DNA from: Hyphomicrobiales bacterium
GTDB lineage: Bacteria; Pseudomonadota; Alphaproteobacteria; Rhizobiales; Xanthobacteraceae
DNA length: 33,147 nucleotides
Direction of reading: 5' to 3'
Assembly: GCA_003140315.1 (NCBI GenBank)
Contig: PLJS01000163.1
Location: forward strand, 1 to 33,147
Positions 1-9,622 of this stretch are shown here, one piece after another (the stretch's first letter is position 1; every line of letters begins with the position of its first letter). The notes below the pieces were generated by a model. The model searched no databases. It was given only the letters and a program-made list of their open reading frames with translations, and had not been told where the DNA came from. The position numbers were made by a program, and so were the translations under genes.

Positions 1-75
1 CGATGCTTCGCCTGGCCGCAATGGTAACGTCCCGGAGGCCGCATAGCGGTTGCGCCGCCCGCGCCGCCCGCGTCC

Positions 76-300
76 TCATTTGACGCATTCGCGCCAGCCG
101 TCGCTGCGATAGGTGCAGGTGTAGCCCGATCCGGGAATTGCCGGGTTGTCGCAGTCCTGCGTGCAGGTCCGCATGCCGTTAACCCAGTGCCATCCGACAT
201 TCGGGTCCTTCGAGTCGCGATTATAGACGACCACCTTGTCGGCATGTGCGGCGAGCGCCGTGCCGAGCAGAAACACCGAAGCGATTATTGTGCGTCTCAT
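76..300 (-). CDS. Small secreted cysteine-containing protein, unknown function
   Basis: A 74-residue protein. The start at 300 was chosen over an in-frame upstream ATG at 360 because GAGGA lies about eight bases before it and because the protein then opens with a normal signal peptide (RR, hydrophobic stretch IIASVFLLGTALA, cleavage near AHA-D). The mature part is about 54 residues with four cysteines (CTQDC, YTC, REC), which could form two disulfides in the periplasm, and it is rich in Trp, Tyr, Asp and Gly. I do not recognise a family. It lies alone at the left edge; the 443 bases to the tRNA hold no convincing gene. The reading frame and signal peptide are clear; the function is unknown. 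Confidence 0.6.
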   Translation of the reverse strand: MRRTIIASVFLLGTALAAHADKVVVYNRDSKDPNVGWHWVNGMRTCTQDCDNPAIPGSGYTCTYRSDGWRECVK

Positions 301-743
301 CAGCCTGTCCTCGTGCCCCTCCCTTTTTCGTTGGTGGGCGAACGGCCTGCGCACGTTCAAACGTTGCGCAAGTTTAATGCGCGCTCAGAAAATCGCGCGC
401 CTCATTCCGGATATCAGGTGGCCTGGCCGGAGGGTCACACATGATGGTACGGTTGCGAACAGGACTTCTCATTGCAACGCCGGTTCGCGAACGCCGCCTG
501 ATCAAGAAGCCGCCCGGTCAATGCATGGCGCTGACCGGGCGGGCCTTTCGACCGGGCCTCAAGAAATTCGATCCTCAACCCTTTGGGAACTCGCCGGTGC
601 TGCTGGATCGGCGAACAGATGGCGAACAGAGTCCACGGATTTTCCACGGATCGAAGTGTCACCTTCGCGTTCTGTTCTGCTCTCACTTGCCGAACAAAGT
701 CGTGGTGCAGGTACTCAAAACGCCGATTCCGCGGGGGATCTGA
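301..743. other. Intergenic region without a recognisable gene
   Basis: This stretch separates the small secreted protein from the tRNA gene. Overlapping open frames occur on both strands, but none has a ribosome site, a recognisable domain or a credible composition, so they look like chance frames in GC-rich DNA. It contains GAAC-N7-GAAC at 613-627, the spacing of the alphaproteobacterial LexA box, but with no plausible gene behind it. Confidence 0.5.
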
Positions 744-818
744 TGGTGGGCGCTGTAGGGATTGAACCTACGACCTCTCCCGTGTGAAGGGAACGCTCTC
801 CCGCTGAGCTAAGCGCCC
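744..818 (-). tRNA. tRNA-Val(CAC)
   Basis: Read on the minus strand, the 75 bases fold into a full cloverleaf. The acceptor stem GGGCGCT pairs with AGCGCCC, the D arm carries GCTC/GAGC, and the anticodon stem TTCCC/GGGAG holds loop TTCACAC with anticodon CAC. The T arm contains GTTCAAT and the 3' CCA is encoded. CAC reads the valine codon GUG. The sequence closely resembles the usual alphaproteobacterial tRNA-Val. No duplicated 3' end suggesting an integrated element was seen nearby. Confidence 0.95.
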
Positions 819-855
819 GGTCGCATCGACTGGAGCCTTTTCCGGCGAAAGCCTG

Positions 856-874
856 CCCCGGACTTGATCCGGGG
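856..874. repeat. Short GC-rich hairpin
   Basis: CCCCGGA and TCCGGGG form a perfect 7-bp stem around a 5-base loop. It lies between the lipoprotein gene and the tRNA. No T-run follows on either strand, so it is not a classical intrinsic terminator. The same kind of CCGGACTTGATCCGG hairpin is common between genes in Rhizobiales, which is recalled knowledge not tested here. Confidence 0.45.
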
Positions 875-969
875 TGTGCAGCGGTTCGCCGTAGAAAATG
901 CGACCAAGTCTGGAGCCGCAGGTGTAAGGGCGCGCGGCGAGCGGTGTCAACCGAGCGCGGGCCGCCGTC

Positions 970-1461
970 TTATTTCACGGCCGGGTTCGGAGGCGGCGCG
1001 GCGGCCGGAGCCCCTGGCGCTGTGGCGGGCGCTTTCGGTGCAGCCTTCTTCTTCGGTCGCGGGTGCTGCCGCTTGATCGGGGCGGGCGGTGGGGCCCGCT
1101 CGAGCTGGGCGTAGACCGGGTTGGGCGTCAGTTCTACCGTCGACGGCGAGCCGAAGTCCGACCGCGGCGCTTCGCTCGGCCGTACCGACACCGTCATCGG
1201 CAAAAAGCCGTTGAGCGTGTAGGTGACGGTGAATTCGCGATCGCCCGGAACCGGGATCATGCAGGGGGTGCGGCAGCCCGGACCGACCGAGGTCCTGGCA
1301 TCCGCGCCCGGCGGATCGGACTCGATGGTGAGCGATACATCCGTGTTGCGCGAGAAGGTCGAGCCGATGGACCCCAGGTTCCAGCTCGGCATCCATGACG
1401 TGCTGCAGCCGGCCAGCAATGTCGCGCCGGCAATGACGCTTATTCGCACGAAACTCGACAT
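970..1461 (-). CDS. Lipoprotein with a PEGA-like domain
   Basis: A 163-residue protein starting MSSFVRIS. The start at 1461 was chosen because it places a lipoprotein signal with lipobox LAGC about 20 residues in; the frame is open further upstream without a better signal. The middle part (residues about 40-100) has the features of a PEGA domain: alternating hydrophobic strands, DPPGADA, and a CRTPC pair that may form a disulfide before a proline. The C-terminal 50 residues are Pro/Ala/Lys-rich and look disordered, which may span periplasm or bind cell wall. It is probably anchored in an outer or inner membrane leaflet on the periplasmic side. It stands alone between the chemotaxis receptor gene and the tRNA. 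The precise role is unknown. Confidence 0.7.
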   Translation of the reverse strand: MSSFVRISVIAGATLLAGCSTSWMPSWNLGSIGSTFSRNTDVSLTIESDPPGADARTSVGPGCRTPCMIPVPGDREFTVTYTLNGFLPMTVSVRPSEAPRSDFGSPSTVELTPNPVYAQLERAPPPAPIKRQHPRPKKKAAPKAPATAPGAPAAAPPPNPAVK

Positions 1462-1581
1462 GGCGACTGCTTCACGTGATCGGCACATGGCCGAGCCCCC
1501 GCTGAAAACCATAGGCGCGGGCGGGCAGCGGTGCAATCAAAAGCGCCGAATATCGTTAACCATCGTCCTGCGGGCTTTAGC

Positions 1582-3366
1582 CTAAGCCTTTGAGCCTTCG
1601 AACTTATAGGCGGTGCGGAAGCCGCCCCAATGCTTACCGAAGACGCGTAACGGGGCGTCGATCTCGCGCATCATGATGATGACCCCGTTGCCCATGTCGC
1701 GCGGATAGCTCTGGATCAGATAGGGCCGCACATTGCGCGCCGCGCACAGTCCGGCGCGGTCGTCGAAGACGCGGCGGTTGCGGCTGTTGGCGATGTTCCA
1801 GGCGAGCTCTCCCGGCCGCTGCGGCTTTGAATAGATGCGGTTGTGCACCGGCAGGTAGCCGTTGCGGTCGACCGCGGCGCAGAACACCATGCGCTTGTCG
1901 GAGGCGAGCAGGGGCTCCTGGATCGGCGGCAGGATGGACTCCAGCACGTCGAGTGCGCGCGAACGCACCTGCAGCGGCTGTGTCCCCTCGATCGGCACGT
2001 AATCCGTGTCGAACAGCGCCTCGCGCGTGAGCCGCCCGGTATCCACGGCTTCCTCGAACGCCATGGAGACCATCCCGGCGGTATCGATGGCGCGGTCGAC
2101 GAACTCCTTGTTCTCGTCGCGGATGGCGTCGAGCCTGCCGAGCAGGGCCGTCTCAGCGGATGCCTCCAGCGCCACGAACTCGACGTGCAGACCGAGCGCG
2201 GACCGGTTGACGAGGCGCGCCCGGCCGCGCCCGATCCCGGCAAGCTCGACCTCGATCGCGGTTCCGGCGGCAAGCCGTCCGCCATCCTCGGCGCGTACCA
2301 GCATCCCGCCGTCGGAAAGATCGGCGGTCACGCCGCGGACCTCGCCGCCGGCATGGCGCAGCGTGACGGCCAAGTCGCAGGGCAGGCGGTCGTGGCGGCG
2401 GCGGTCGCCGATCTCGCTCTGGCGCAGGAACGTGACGAAGCGGGTGCGCAGCTTCGCGGCGAGCCCCGCCGCCTCCTGGCCGGAGAGGTCGATTGCCGTG
2501 CCGCACTCGTCGGCGCGCGCGGAAGCCGTCCTGATATCGGCGGCGCTGTCGGAGACGGCGGTGACGAAGCGCGAACTATCGGCGGCGCTGCGCGAGAGCT
2601 CTCCGGTGGTCGCGATCTGCTCCTCGATGGCGCTCGCGACGGTGGCGAACACCGGCCGGATCGCCTCGATCGACTTCATGATGCGGCTCACGGCGGCGAT
2701 CGATTCCTGCGCGTCGCGCTGGAGCTGGTCGATCTTGCGCGAGATCTCCTCGGTCGCGTTCTGCGTCGCGATCGAAAGCGCCTTGACCTCGTTCGCCACC
2801 ACGGCGAAGCCGCGCCCCGCGTCGCCCGCGCGCACCGCCTCGATCGTGGCATTGAGGGCGAGCAGGTTGGTCTGCTTGGCGATCGCCGAGATCAGGCTCA
2901 CCACATTGCCGATCTCGGCCGACGACGCCTTGAGGCCGTCCACGCTCTTGCCGGCCGCGGAGGCGGCATCACCCGCGTCCTCGGTCAGCGTCCCGGCCTC
3001 GCGCACCTGGCGGCCGATCTCGTCGGCCGACTGCGCGAATTCTTCCGTCGCGGTCGCAAACTGGATGGCGTTTTCCGTCGCCTGGCCGGTCAGGGCGGCG
3101 AGTTGCTCGCCGCGTCCGCGGATCGCCGCAAGCACTTGCGCCGACGTGAGTGTGCCGGTGCGCACCGCATCGGAGGCGCGCTGCACGTCGCGGATCATTG
3201 CGGCGAGATCGGTCTCGATCAGATCGATGGTCTCGCGGATCCCGGCGAGGCGCGCCAGGCCCTGGTCGATCTCGGCTTCGGGGACCGCGGAGGGCGCCTC
3301 GACCGTCGGCAGGGCGGTTTCCGCAGCGCGGCGCGGAACGAAGAAGTCGAGCATCTCGGCAAGCAT
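1582..3366 (-). CDS. Soluble methyl-accepting chemotaxis protein with PilZ domain
   Basis: A 594-residue receptor without any membrane segment. Residues about 100-300 form the MCP signalling coiled coil, with the conserved hairpin tip around 160-195 ([19 protein letters not shown] and [14 protein letters not shown]) that contacts CheA and CheW. Residues about 322-410 are a PilZ domain keeping both c-di-GMP signatures, RRHDR (RxxxR) and DLSDGG (DxSxxG). The last 160 residues, with [23 protein letters not shown] and [10 protein letters not shown], match a C-terminal region recurring in alphaproteobacterial chemoreceptors and presumed sensory. The protein should sit in a cytoplasmic array and couple c-di-GMP level to motility; that coupling is inference. 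The ATG at 3366 has a weak ribosome site and a second ATG lies four codons on. No other chemotaxis gene is adjacent. Confidence 0.92.
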   Translation of the reverse strand: MLAEMLDFFVPRRAAETALPTVEAPSAVPEAEIDQGLARLAGIRETIDLIETDLAAMIRDVQRASDAVRTGTLTSAQVLAAIRGRGEQLAALTGQATENAIQFATATEEFAQSADEIGRQVREAGTLTEDAGDAASAAGKSVDGLKASSAEIGNVVSLISAIAKQTNLLALNATIEAVRAGDAGRGFAVVANEVKALSIATQNATEEISRKIDQLQRDAQESIAAVSRIMKSIEAIRPVFATVASAIEEQIATTGELSRSAADSSRFVTAVSDSAADIRTASARADECGTAIDLSGQEAAGLAAKLRTRFVTFLRQSEIGDRRRHDRLPCDLAVTLRHAGGEVRGVTADLSDGGMLVRAEDGGRLAAGTAIEVELAGIGRGRARLVNRSALGLHVEFVALEASAETALLGRLDAIRDENKEFVDRAIDTAGMVSMAFEEAVDTGRLTREALFDTDYVPIEGTQPLQVRSRALDVLESILPPIQEPLLASDKRMVFCAAVDRNGYLPVHNRIYSKPQRPGELAWNIANSRNRRVFDDRAGLCAARNVRPYLIQSYPRDMGNGVIIMMREIDAPLRVFGKHWGGFRTAYKFEGSKA

Positions 3367-3489
3367 GGGACACCACAGCGGCGCGCGACCATCGCGACGG
3401 GGCTTCCGCGCGCGCCGCGCCGCATCCGGTTATCATGGTGAAGGCTTACTTAACGGTTAACCGATGCTTAAACCCGCAGGTCGTGGGCA

Positions 3490-4167
3490 TCAGGTCCGCA
3501 CCCGCGCCAGCGCTTCCACGGCCGCGGGCAGAGCGTCGAAATGGCTGATCAGGCGGTCGGCGCCGAACGCGTGCGGCGGGGTCTCGGTATAGCCGAAGTC
3601 GACCGCGACCACCGGAACGCCCGCATTGCGCGCGGTCGCAACATCGGTCATCGAATCGCCCACCATGACGGCGAGCGCGATGTCGCCGCCCGCCCGCGCG
3701 ATCGTGCGCCGCAGGATCTCGGGATCGGGCTTCTGCACGCCGAAAGTGTCCTGGCCGCAGATCGCCGCGAAACGCCGGCTCAAATCCAGCGCGTCGAGCA
3801 GCCGGACCGAAAGCCATTCAAGCTTGTTGGTGCACACCGCAAAGCGCCAGCCGCGCGCCGCGAGCAGGTCGAGCGCACCTTCCAGTCCGGGAAACGGCCG
3901 CGAGCGGTCCGCGATGTGGGCGGCGTAAAGCTCCAGATATTCGGCGAACAGCCGGTCGAGGTCGTGCGGCGAGAGCTTGATGTCGCGCGTCGCCAGCGCC
4001 TGCACCAGAAGCGGCTTCACGCCGCCGCCGATCATCGTGCGCCCGCGCTCGAAGGCGAGCGGCGCCACATCATGGCGCGCCAGAATGAGATTGAGCGTGT
4101 CGATCAGGTCGGGCGCGGTGTCGACCAGCGTTCCGTCGAGATCGAACACGACGATGGGTGAGGGCAT
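3490..4167 (-). CDS. gph: Phosphoglycolate phosphatase (HAD family)
   Basis: A 225-residue HAD hydrolase that removes phosphate from 2-phosphoglycolate, a by-product of Rubisco oxygenation or DNA repair. Motif [12 protein letters not shown], holds the nucleophile and acid Asp near the N terminus; motif II is VCTNK; the motif III lysine is in the FGVQKPDPE region; motif IV is [15 protein letters not shown]. The helical cap between motifs I and II is of the usual Gph size, and the total length matches Gph. It is divergent from rpiA, a common neighbourhood for sugar-phosphate enzymes in Rhizobiales. Related HAD phosphatases such as pyrophosphatase PpaX share the motifs, so the substrate is a family-level call. 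Confidence 0.87.
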   Translation of the reverse strand: MPSPIVVFDLDGTLVDTAPDLIDTLNLILARHDVAPLAFERGRTMIGGGVKPLLVQALATRDIKLSPHDLDRLFAEYLELYAAHIADRSRPFPGLEGALDLLAARGWRFAVCTNKLEWLSVRLLDALDLSRRFAAICGQDTFGVQKPDPEILRRTIARAGGDIALAVMVGDSMTDVATARNAGVPVVAVDFGYTETPPHAFGADRLISHFDALPAAVEALARVRT

Positions 4168-4314
4168 GGGAGAGCGCTAGCGCGCGCTCGCTTGCAAGGC
4201 AAGCATCGCGGCACGATGCCGGACGGAAAACCGGTATCCACTTTTCCTGGCATCGCGCCCGTGCAAAACAAACTCCTGTTGCGGCGGCCGATTTTGGCTA
4301 TGTTGCGCGCCGTC

Positions 4315-5001
4315 ATGGACGCCGATAGCTACAAACGCGAAGCCGCCGCCGGTGCGCTCGATTTCGTGCGGCCCGGAATGCGCCTCGGGCTGGGCACGGG
4401 CTCGACGGCGAAGCAATTCGTCGCGCTACTTGGCGAACGGGTGCGCGCGGGCCTCGACGTGATCGGCGTGCCGACCTCGGAAGCAACCCGCGTTCAGGCC
4501 GCGGGGGAGGGGATCGTCCTCACCACGCTCGACGACACGCCGGAATTGGACCTGACCGTCGATGGGGCCGACGAGATCGCGCCGGACCTCGCACTGATCA
4601 AGGGGGGCGGCGGCGCGCTGTTGCGCGAGAAGATCGTGGCGTCGGCCTCCGCGCGCATGATCGTGATCGCCGACGAATCGAAGTTCGTCCCCGTGCTTGG
4701 CGCTTTTCCGCTCCCGATCGAGGTCGTCCCGTTCGGGCTCGCGGCCACCAGGCGTGCGATCGAAAAGGCGACCGGCTCGACCGCGCTGACGCTGCGGCGC
4801 GGCAAGGATGGCCTTGCTTTCGTCACGGATGGCGGCCACTTCATCCTCCATGCGGCGCTCGAGCGGATTGCCGATCCGGCCTCGCTCGCGGGCCGCTTGG
4901 CTGCTATTCCGGGGGTCGTGGAACACGGGCTTTTCATCGGCCTCGCGTCGCTAGCCATCACCGCGGGACCCAACGGCCGGCGCATCGTCGAGCGGTCTTG
5001 A
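4315..5001 (+). CDS. rpiA: Ribose-5-phosphate isomerase A
   Basis: This enzyme interconverts ribose 5-phosphate and ribulose 5-phosphate in the non-oxidative pentose phosphate pathway in the cytoplasm. The start at 4315 gives 228 residues, the usual RpiA length; the frame is open further upstream, but that part does not resemble RpiA. Signatures are GLGTGSTA (phosphate loop, near residue 25), [14 protein letters not shown] with the catalytic Asp, and [11 protein letters not shown] with the catalytic Glu/Lys region. It begins a + strand cluster: a DUF2059 gene follows after 27 bases and gor after a further 25, so the three are probably co-transcribed. Confidence 0.95.
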   Translation: MDADSYKREAAAGALDFVRPGMRLGLGTGSTAKQFVALLGERVRAGLDVIGVPTSEATRVQAAGEGIVLTTLDDTPELDLTVDGADEIAPDLALIKGGGGALLREKIVASASARMIVIADESKFVPVLGAFPLPIEVVPFGLAATRRAIEKATGSTALTLRRGKDGLAFVTDGGHFILHAALERIADPASLAGRLAAIPGVVEHGLFIGLASLAITAGPNGRRIVERS

Positions 5002-5028
5002 TCGGAAAACTGCAGCAAGGAGAGACGC

Positions 5029-5541
5029 ATGATTGCGAACAAGAGACTTTGGCTCGCATGCGCGGCGATGTTGATGATCGGCTGGCACGGCTTCCTCGGC
5101 GAAGCCCGCGCCCAGCAGCCTTCGGCCGCCGCGCTCGCGAGCGCGCGTGAGCTCGTCGAGATCAAAGGCGGATCGGGGATGTTCGATCCGATCATCACCG
5201 GAATGGTTGAGCAGACCAAGGCCGCGCTCCTGCGCACCAGCCCGCAACTCAACAAGGAATTGAGCGAAGTCGCGGCGCAGCTCGCGACCGAGTTCGCGCC
5301 ACGACGCACCGAGATCATCGCCGAGGCGGCGAAGTTCTACGCCATCCGCTTCAGCGAGCAGGAGCTCAAGGACATCGTGATCTTCTACAAGACCGCGGTC
5401 GGCAAGAAGATGCTGGCGCTGGAGCCGCAGGTGCTCGATGCGACCTTCGGCTTCGTGCAGCAGGTGTGGGGGCCGCGCGTGTCCGAGGAGGTCATGGTCC
5501 GCTTCCGTGCCGAGATGAAGAAGAAAGGGCACGACCTCTGA
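5029..5541 (+). CDS. Secreted DUF2059 protein
   Basis: A 170-residue protein with a strong ribosome site (AAGGAGA, six bases before the ATG). The N terminus is a signal peptide (KRLWLACAAMLMIGWHGFLG, cleavage after ARA). The rest is helical and matches DUF2059, whose typical region here is the stretch with AKFYAIRFSEQELKDIVIFYKTAVGKKM. The family is periplasmic and of unknown biochemical role. Its place between rpiA and gor, with gaps of only 27 and 25 bases, suggests an operon. The link to pentose phosphate or redox metabolism is positional only. Confidence 0.85.
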   Translation: MIANKRLWLACAAMLMIGWHGFLGEARAQQPSAAALASARELVEIKGGSGMFDPIITGMVEQTKAALLRTSPQLNKELSEVAAQLATEFAPRRTEIIAEAAKFYAIRFSEQELKDIVIFYKTAVGKKMLALEPQVLDATFGFVQQVWGPRVSEEVMVRFRAEMKKKGHDL

Positions 5542-5566
5542 GCCGTTTGCAGCGGACTTGAGCGCC

Positions 5567-6952
5567 ATGGCCGATCGCGAGGTCGATCTCTTCGTCATCG
5601 GGGGAGGCTCCGGCGGCGTGCGCGCCGCGCGGATCGCCGCCGGCTATGGCGCGCGCGTGATACTCGCCGAGGAATACCGCGTCGGCGGCACCTGCGTGAT
5701 CCGCGGCTGCGTGCCGAAGAAGCTGTTGGTTTATGCCTCGCGCTTCAGCCACGATTTCGAGGAAGCCGCGGGCTTCGGCTGGACCGTGGGCGAGCCCTCG
5801 TTCGACTGGGCGACGCTGATCGCCAACAAGGACAAGGAGATCGCGCGGCTCGAAGCGGCCTATACGGCGAACCTCGACCGCGCAAAGGTCACGATCGTCA
5901 AGAGTCGCGCGGTGCTCGACGATGCGCACACCGTCCGGCTGCTCGCGACCGGAGAACGCGTGCACGCCAAGCACATCCTGGTTGCGACCGGCGCCGCGCC
6001 GAGCATGGGCCACGGCGTCGCCGGGATCGAGCATGTCATCTCGTCGAACGAGGCGTTCCACCTGACCGAGCTGCCGAAGCGCATCTTGATCCAGGGCGGC
6101 GGCTATATCGCGGTCGAATTCGCCTGCATCTTCGCAGGCCTCGGTTCGGAGGTGACGCTGGTCTATCGCGGCGAGAACATTTTGCGCGGCTTCGACGACG
6201 AGGTGCGCGCGCATCTGCGCCACGAGATGGAGCGGCGCGGCATCAAGATCATCTGCAAGCGTATCGTCGAGGCGATCGAGAAGGTCGATCACGGACTGTG
6301 CGTCGAGCTTTCCGATCACGACGACATCCTGGTCGACAGGGTGATGTTCGCGACCGGGCGGCGGCCGAATATCGCGGGGCTTGGCCTCGAGACCACTGGC
6401 GTGCGTATCGACGAGAAAGGTGCCGTGGCGGTCGACGCGTTCTCGCGCACGTCCGTGCCGCACATCTACGCGGTCGGCGACGTGACCGACCGTCTCGCGC
6501 TCACGCCGATTGCGATCCGCGAAGGCCACGCCTTCGCCGACACGGTGTTTGGCGGCAAGCCGACCGCCGTCGACCACGTGAACGTGCCGACGGCCGTGTT
6601 CTCCGAGCCCGAGGTCGGCGTCGTCGGCTTGAGCGAGGCGCAGGCGCGCGAGCGCTTGCCCAAGGTCGACGTCTACGCGACCACGTTCCGCTCGATGCGC
6701 ACGGCCTTCCTCGGCGGCGAGGCGCGGATGCTGATGAAGCTCGTGGTCGACGGCATGACTGACCGTGTGGTCGGCTGCCATCTGGTCGGGCCGGACGCGG
6801 GCGAGCTCATTCAAGTGATCGGCATCGCGGTGAAGATGAAGGCCACGAAGGCCGACTTCGACGCGACCGTCGCGGTGCATCCGACCATCGCCGAGGAGCT
6901 CGTCACCTTGCGCACGGTGACGCGCAGCCATGTGCGCGAGGCGGCCGAGTAG
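5567..6952 (+). CDS. gor: Glutathione reductase
   Basis: A 461-residue FAD-dependent disulfide reductase that uses NADPH to keep glutathione reduced. The FAD-binding GGGSGG lies at residues 12-17. The redox pair is Cys43/Cys48 in GGTCVIRGCVPKK; the C-x4-C spacing and the following PKK are typical. The NADPH fold has GGGYIAVEFA, then ATGRRPN, YAVGDVTDR for FAD, and the C-terminal HPTIAEE that supplies the catalytic His-Glu from the partner subunit of the dimer. The ATG at 5567 was preferred over a TTG at 5558 because the protein then begins MADREVDLFVIGGG as in relatives. The cluster rpiA-DUF2059-gor is consistent with NADPH-linked functions. Confidence 0.94.
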   Translation: MADREVDLFVIGGGSGGVRAARIAAGYGARVILAEEYRVGGTCVIRGCVPKKLLVYASRFSHDFEEAAGFGWTVGEPSFDWATLIANKDKEIARLEAAYTANLDRAKVTIVKSRAVLDDAHTVRLLATGERVHAKHILVATGAAPSMGHGVAGIEHVISSNEAFHLTELPKRILIQGGGYIAVEFACIFAGLGSEVTLVYRGENILRGFDDEVRAHLRHEMERRGIKIICKRIVEAIEKVDHGLCVELSDHDDILVDRVMFATGRRPNIAGLGLETTGVRIDEKGAVAVDAFSRTSVPHIYAVGDVTDRLALTPIAIREGHAFADTVFGGKPTAVDHVNVPTAVFSEPEVGVVGLSEAQARERLPKVDVYATTFRSMRTAFLGGEARMLMKLVVDGMTDRVVGCHLVGPDAGELIQVIGIAVKMKATKADFDATVAVHPTIAEELVTLRTVTRSHVREAAE

Positions 6953-6962
6953 ACGCCCCCGC

Positions 6963-8126
6963 TCACGCTTTCTCGGCGCCCGGCGGGCGCTGCCACAGAC
7001 GCCAGATGACGAACACGATAAAGGCGACGTGGATCGCGGCGTTATGGATGAACAGCGCCTGCGGCCCGATCAGGCCCATCAGCCAGGCCGCCGTGGTCGG
7101 CCCGATGATCGCGCCGATCGTGTAGGCGAGCAGGAGGCCGGTCGAGACCTCGACGGCGTTTTCGCGCCCGCCGAGATCCTGCGCGTGGCTCGACGCCAGC
7201 GGATAGAGCACCAATGCCGACGCGCCGACGGCGGCGGCGAGGCCGATCAGCACGATCGCCTCGCTTCTGGCGAACCACACCAGCGCCAGTTGTGCCGCGA
7301 CCGCGATCGTGACCGCGACCAGCATGATGTGGCGGCGGTCGCGACGATCGGCGAGGCGCCCGGCTGGCCATTGCACCAGCGCCGCGCCGACGATTGCGGC
7401 GGTCATGAAGCTCGCAACGCCGCCGGCCGAAAGTCCGCTGCGTTCGGCGAACACCGGCGCGAGCGACCAGAACGTGCCGTTCGCGGCCCCGGACGCGAGC
7501 GCACCCGCGACGCCGACCGGTGAGATGCGGAACAGCCACGCAAGCCGCAGGCGCGGCGCCGGCGGCGGCTCGGGCGGGTCGGAGCGCGTATAGGTCAGCG
7601 GCAGCACCGACAGGCTCAGCGCCGCCGCCACGATCGAGAACGCGACGAACGAGGACGGCGAGATGAAGCGGATCGCCTGCTGCCCGACCGCGCTGCCGGC
7701 GTAGTTCATCATCTGGTAAAGCGCGATGATGCGGCCACGAACGATATTGTCCGCCTTGTCGTGCATCCAGCTCTCGATCGTCGCGTAGAGACCGGCGAAA
7801 CAGAAGCCGGTGACCGCGCGGATGATTGCCCAGGCCAACGGGTCGACGAAGACTGGATGCGTGATCGTCGCGACCGTGGCGATTGCGACGAAGGCCGCGA
7901 ATGCCCGGATATGCCCGGCGCGCGCAATGATGCGGGGCGTCGCGAGACAGCCGACCAGCATGCCGCCGAAATAGGCCGAGCCGATCAGGCCGAGCGAAAG
8001 TTCCGGAAAGTTCGCCGCCGTGGCGCTCAGCGGGATCAGCGTATTGGACAGCCCATTGCCGGCGATCAGGATGAAGACCGCGGCGAGGAGGGCCGAAACC
8101 TGGGCATAGGCGGGATGGATGGGCAT
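6963..8126 (-). CDS. MFS transporter
   Basis: A 387-residue inner-membrane carrier with about 12 hydrophobic segments in two halves. The loop after segment 2 reads GGMLVGCLATPRIIARAGH, a variant of the MFS loop 2-3 signature, and the second half repeats it as PAGRLADRRDRRHIM. Overall it looks like the YcaD/UMF-type major facilitator proteins, whose substrates are mostly unknown. It is convergent with gor, the two stops being only about 10 bases apart, and divergent from the DAHP synthase gene with a 103-base shared upstream region. The ribosome site before the ATG is weak. The family is secure; the substrate cannot be read. Confidence 0.9.
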   Translation of the reverse strand: MPIHPAYAQVSALLAAVFILIAGNGLSNTLIPLSATAANFPELSLGLIGSAYFGGMLVGCLATPRIIARAGHIRAFAAFVAIATVATITHPVFVDPLAWAIIRAVTGFCFAGLYATIESWMHDKADNIVRGRIIALYQMMNYAGSAVGQQAIRFISPSSFVAFSIVAAALSLSVLPLTYTRSDPPEPPPAPRLRLAWLFRISPVGVAGALASGAANGTFWSLAPVFAERSGLSAGGVASFMTAAIVGAALVQWPAGRLADRRDRRHIMLVAVTIAVAAQLALVWFARSEAIVLIGLAAAVGASALVLYPLASSHAQDLGGRENAVEVSTGLLLAYTIGAIIGPTTAAWLMGLIGPQALFIHNAAIHVAFIVFVIWRLWQRPPGAEKA

Positions 8127-8229
8127 GCGGGTTGGGTCGGATTCGAGGCGGTCACCTTAGCGATCAAGGTGCCCCTTCGCATCCCTCGGCATCCTCGTGT
8201 ATAAGCCCGGCGCGAAAAGGAGTTGCGCC

Positions 8230-9618
8230 ATGCCCGAGCGTTGGACGCCCGATAGCTGGCGGGGAAAGCCGATCGTCCAGGTGCCCGAGTACCCGGACGC
8301 GGCAAAGCTCGCCGAGACCGAAGCGAGACTTGCGTCGTTCCCGCCGCTGGTTTTTGCCGGCGAGGCGCGCAACCTCAAGCGCTCGCTTGCGCGCGTGGCG
8401 GCGGGCGAGGCTTTCCTGCTCCAGGGCGGCGACTGCGCCGAGAGTTTCGAGGACCACAGCGCCAACTCGATCCGCGACTTCTTCCGCCTGTTCCTGCAGA
8501 TGGCGGTGGTGCTCACCTTCGCGGGCGCCTCGCCGGTCGTGAAGGTCGGGCGCATTGCCGGCCAGTTCGCCAAGCCCCGCTCGTCGAACACCGAGAAGCG
8601 CGGCGGCGTCGAGCTGCCGAGCTATCGCGGCGACGTCGTCAATGGCGCGGAGTTCACGGCGGCCGCGCGCATTCCCGATCCGCAGCGTCTGATCGAGGCC
8701 TATCATCAGTCGGCCGCGACCCTAAACCTGTTGCGCGCGTTCGCGCATGGCGGCTACGCGAGCCTTGGCCGCGTGCACCAATGGATGCTCGGCTTCGTGA
8801 AGGACGCCCGGCAGCTCGAGCGCTACCGCGACCTCGCCGACCGCATCTCCGAAACGCTTGCCTTCATGCAGGCCTGCGGGCTCGATCTCGAAAGTCATCC
8901 GGAGCTGCGCGGCACCGACGTCTATACCAGTCACGAGGCGCTGCTGCTGGGCTTCGAGCAGGCGATGACGCGGCAGGATTCGACCACCGGCGATTGGTAC
9001 TGCACGTCCGGCCACATGATCTGGATCGGCGATCGCACGCGCCAGCCCGACCACGCGCATGTGGAATATTTCCGTGGCGTGAAGAATCCGATCGGGCTCA
9101 AATGCGGGCCGTCGCTGAAAGCCGACGAACTGATCCGGCTGACCGACATCCTCAACCCCGAGAACGAGCCGGGGCGGCTGACGCTGATCAACCGCTTCGG
9201 CGCCGACAAGGTCGGCGACCATCTCCCGGCGCTGGTGCGCGCGGTCAAGCGCGAGGGCCGCGCCGTGGTGTGGTCATGCGATCCGATGCACGGCAATACG
9301 ATCACGGCGGAGAGCGGTTACAAGACACGGCCGTTCGATCGCATCCTGCAAGAGGTGAAGACCTTCTTCTCGGTGCACGCCTCCGAGGGCACGCATGCGG
9401 GCGGCGTGCACCTGGAGATGACCGGCAAGGACGTGACCGAGTGCACCGGCGGCGCGCGCGCGATCACCGACGAGGATCTCAACGACCGCTATCACACGCT
9501 CTGCGATCCGCGCCTCAATGCCGAGCAGGCGATCGAGCTCGCTTTCCTGCTGGCCGAGCGGCTCAAGGTCGAGCGCGCCGCGAAGGCAACGCCGCTGCAG
9601 GCCGCCGCAGGGTTGTGA
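8230..9618 (+). CDS. aroG: Class II (plant-type) DAHP synthase
   Basis: This enzyme condenses phosphoenolpyruvate and erythrose 4-phosphate into 3-deoxy-D-arabino-heptulosonate 7-phosphate, the first step to chorismate and aromatic amino acids. The 462-residue length and motifs are those of class II enzymes: [49 protein letters not shown] and [15 protein letters not shown], which hold the PEP-binding Arg/Lys residues and the metal ligands (Cys, His, Glu, Asp). AGGAG lies nine bases before the ATG at 8230, which decides against the in-frame ATG at 8197. Naming varies (aroF, aroG or aroH) between genomes. A palindromic repeat follows directly and may end the transcript. Confidence 0.95.
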   Translation: MPERWTPDSWRGKPIVQVPEYPDAAKLAETEARLASFPPLVFAGEARNLKRSLARVAAGEAFLLQGGDCAESFEDHSANSIRDFFRLFLQMAVVLTFAGASPVVKVGRIAGQFAKPRSSNTEKRGGVELPSYRGDVVNGAEFTAAARIPDPQRLIEAYHQSAATLNLLRAFAHGGYASLGRVHQWMLGFVKDARQLERYRDLADRISETLAFMQACGLDLESHPELRGTDVYTSHEALLLGFEQAMTRQDSTTGDWYCTSGHMIWIGDRTRQPDHAHVEYFRGVKNPIGLKCGPSLKADELIRLTDILNPENEPGRLTLINRFGADKVGDHLPALVRAVKREGRAVVWSCDPMHGNTITAESGYKTRPFDRILQEVKTFFSVHASEGTHAGGVHLEMTGKDVTECTGGARAITDEDLNDRYHTLCDPRLNAEQAIELAFLLAERLKVERAAKATPLQAAAGL

Positions 9619-9622
9619 GCTT

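Noticed and set aside
613-627. GAAC-N7-GAAC, matching the alphaproteobacterial LexA (SOS) box spacing
   Set aside because: Only eight fixed bases; about one chance hit is expected on two strands of a window this size, and no plausible gene follows on either strand.
435-743. Small open frames on both strands between the first gene and the tRNA
   Set aside because: They overlap one another, lack ribosome sites and show no recognisable features.
744-818. tRNA-Val as an integration site for a genomic island
   Set aside because: No integrase gene and no repeat of the tRNA 3' end were seen in the window.
1843-3441. Long open frame (532 codons) opposite the chemotaxis receptor
   Set aside because: It is the antisense shadow of a GC-rich gene with clear MCP and PilZ motifs; its translation is rich in Arg, Gly and Ala without any domain.
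5492-6931. Long open frame opposite glutathione reductase
   Set aside because: The opposite strand carries an unmistakable gor; this frame has His/Arg/Asp-rich antisense composition and no motif.
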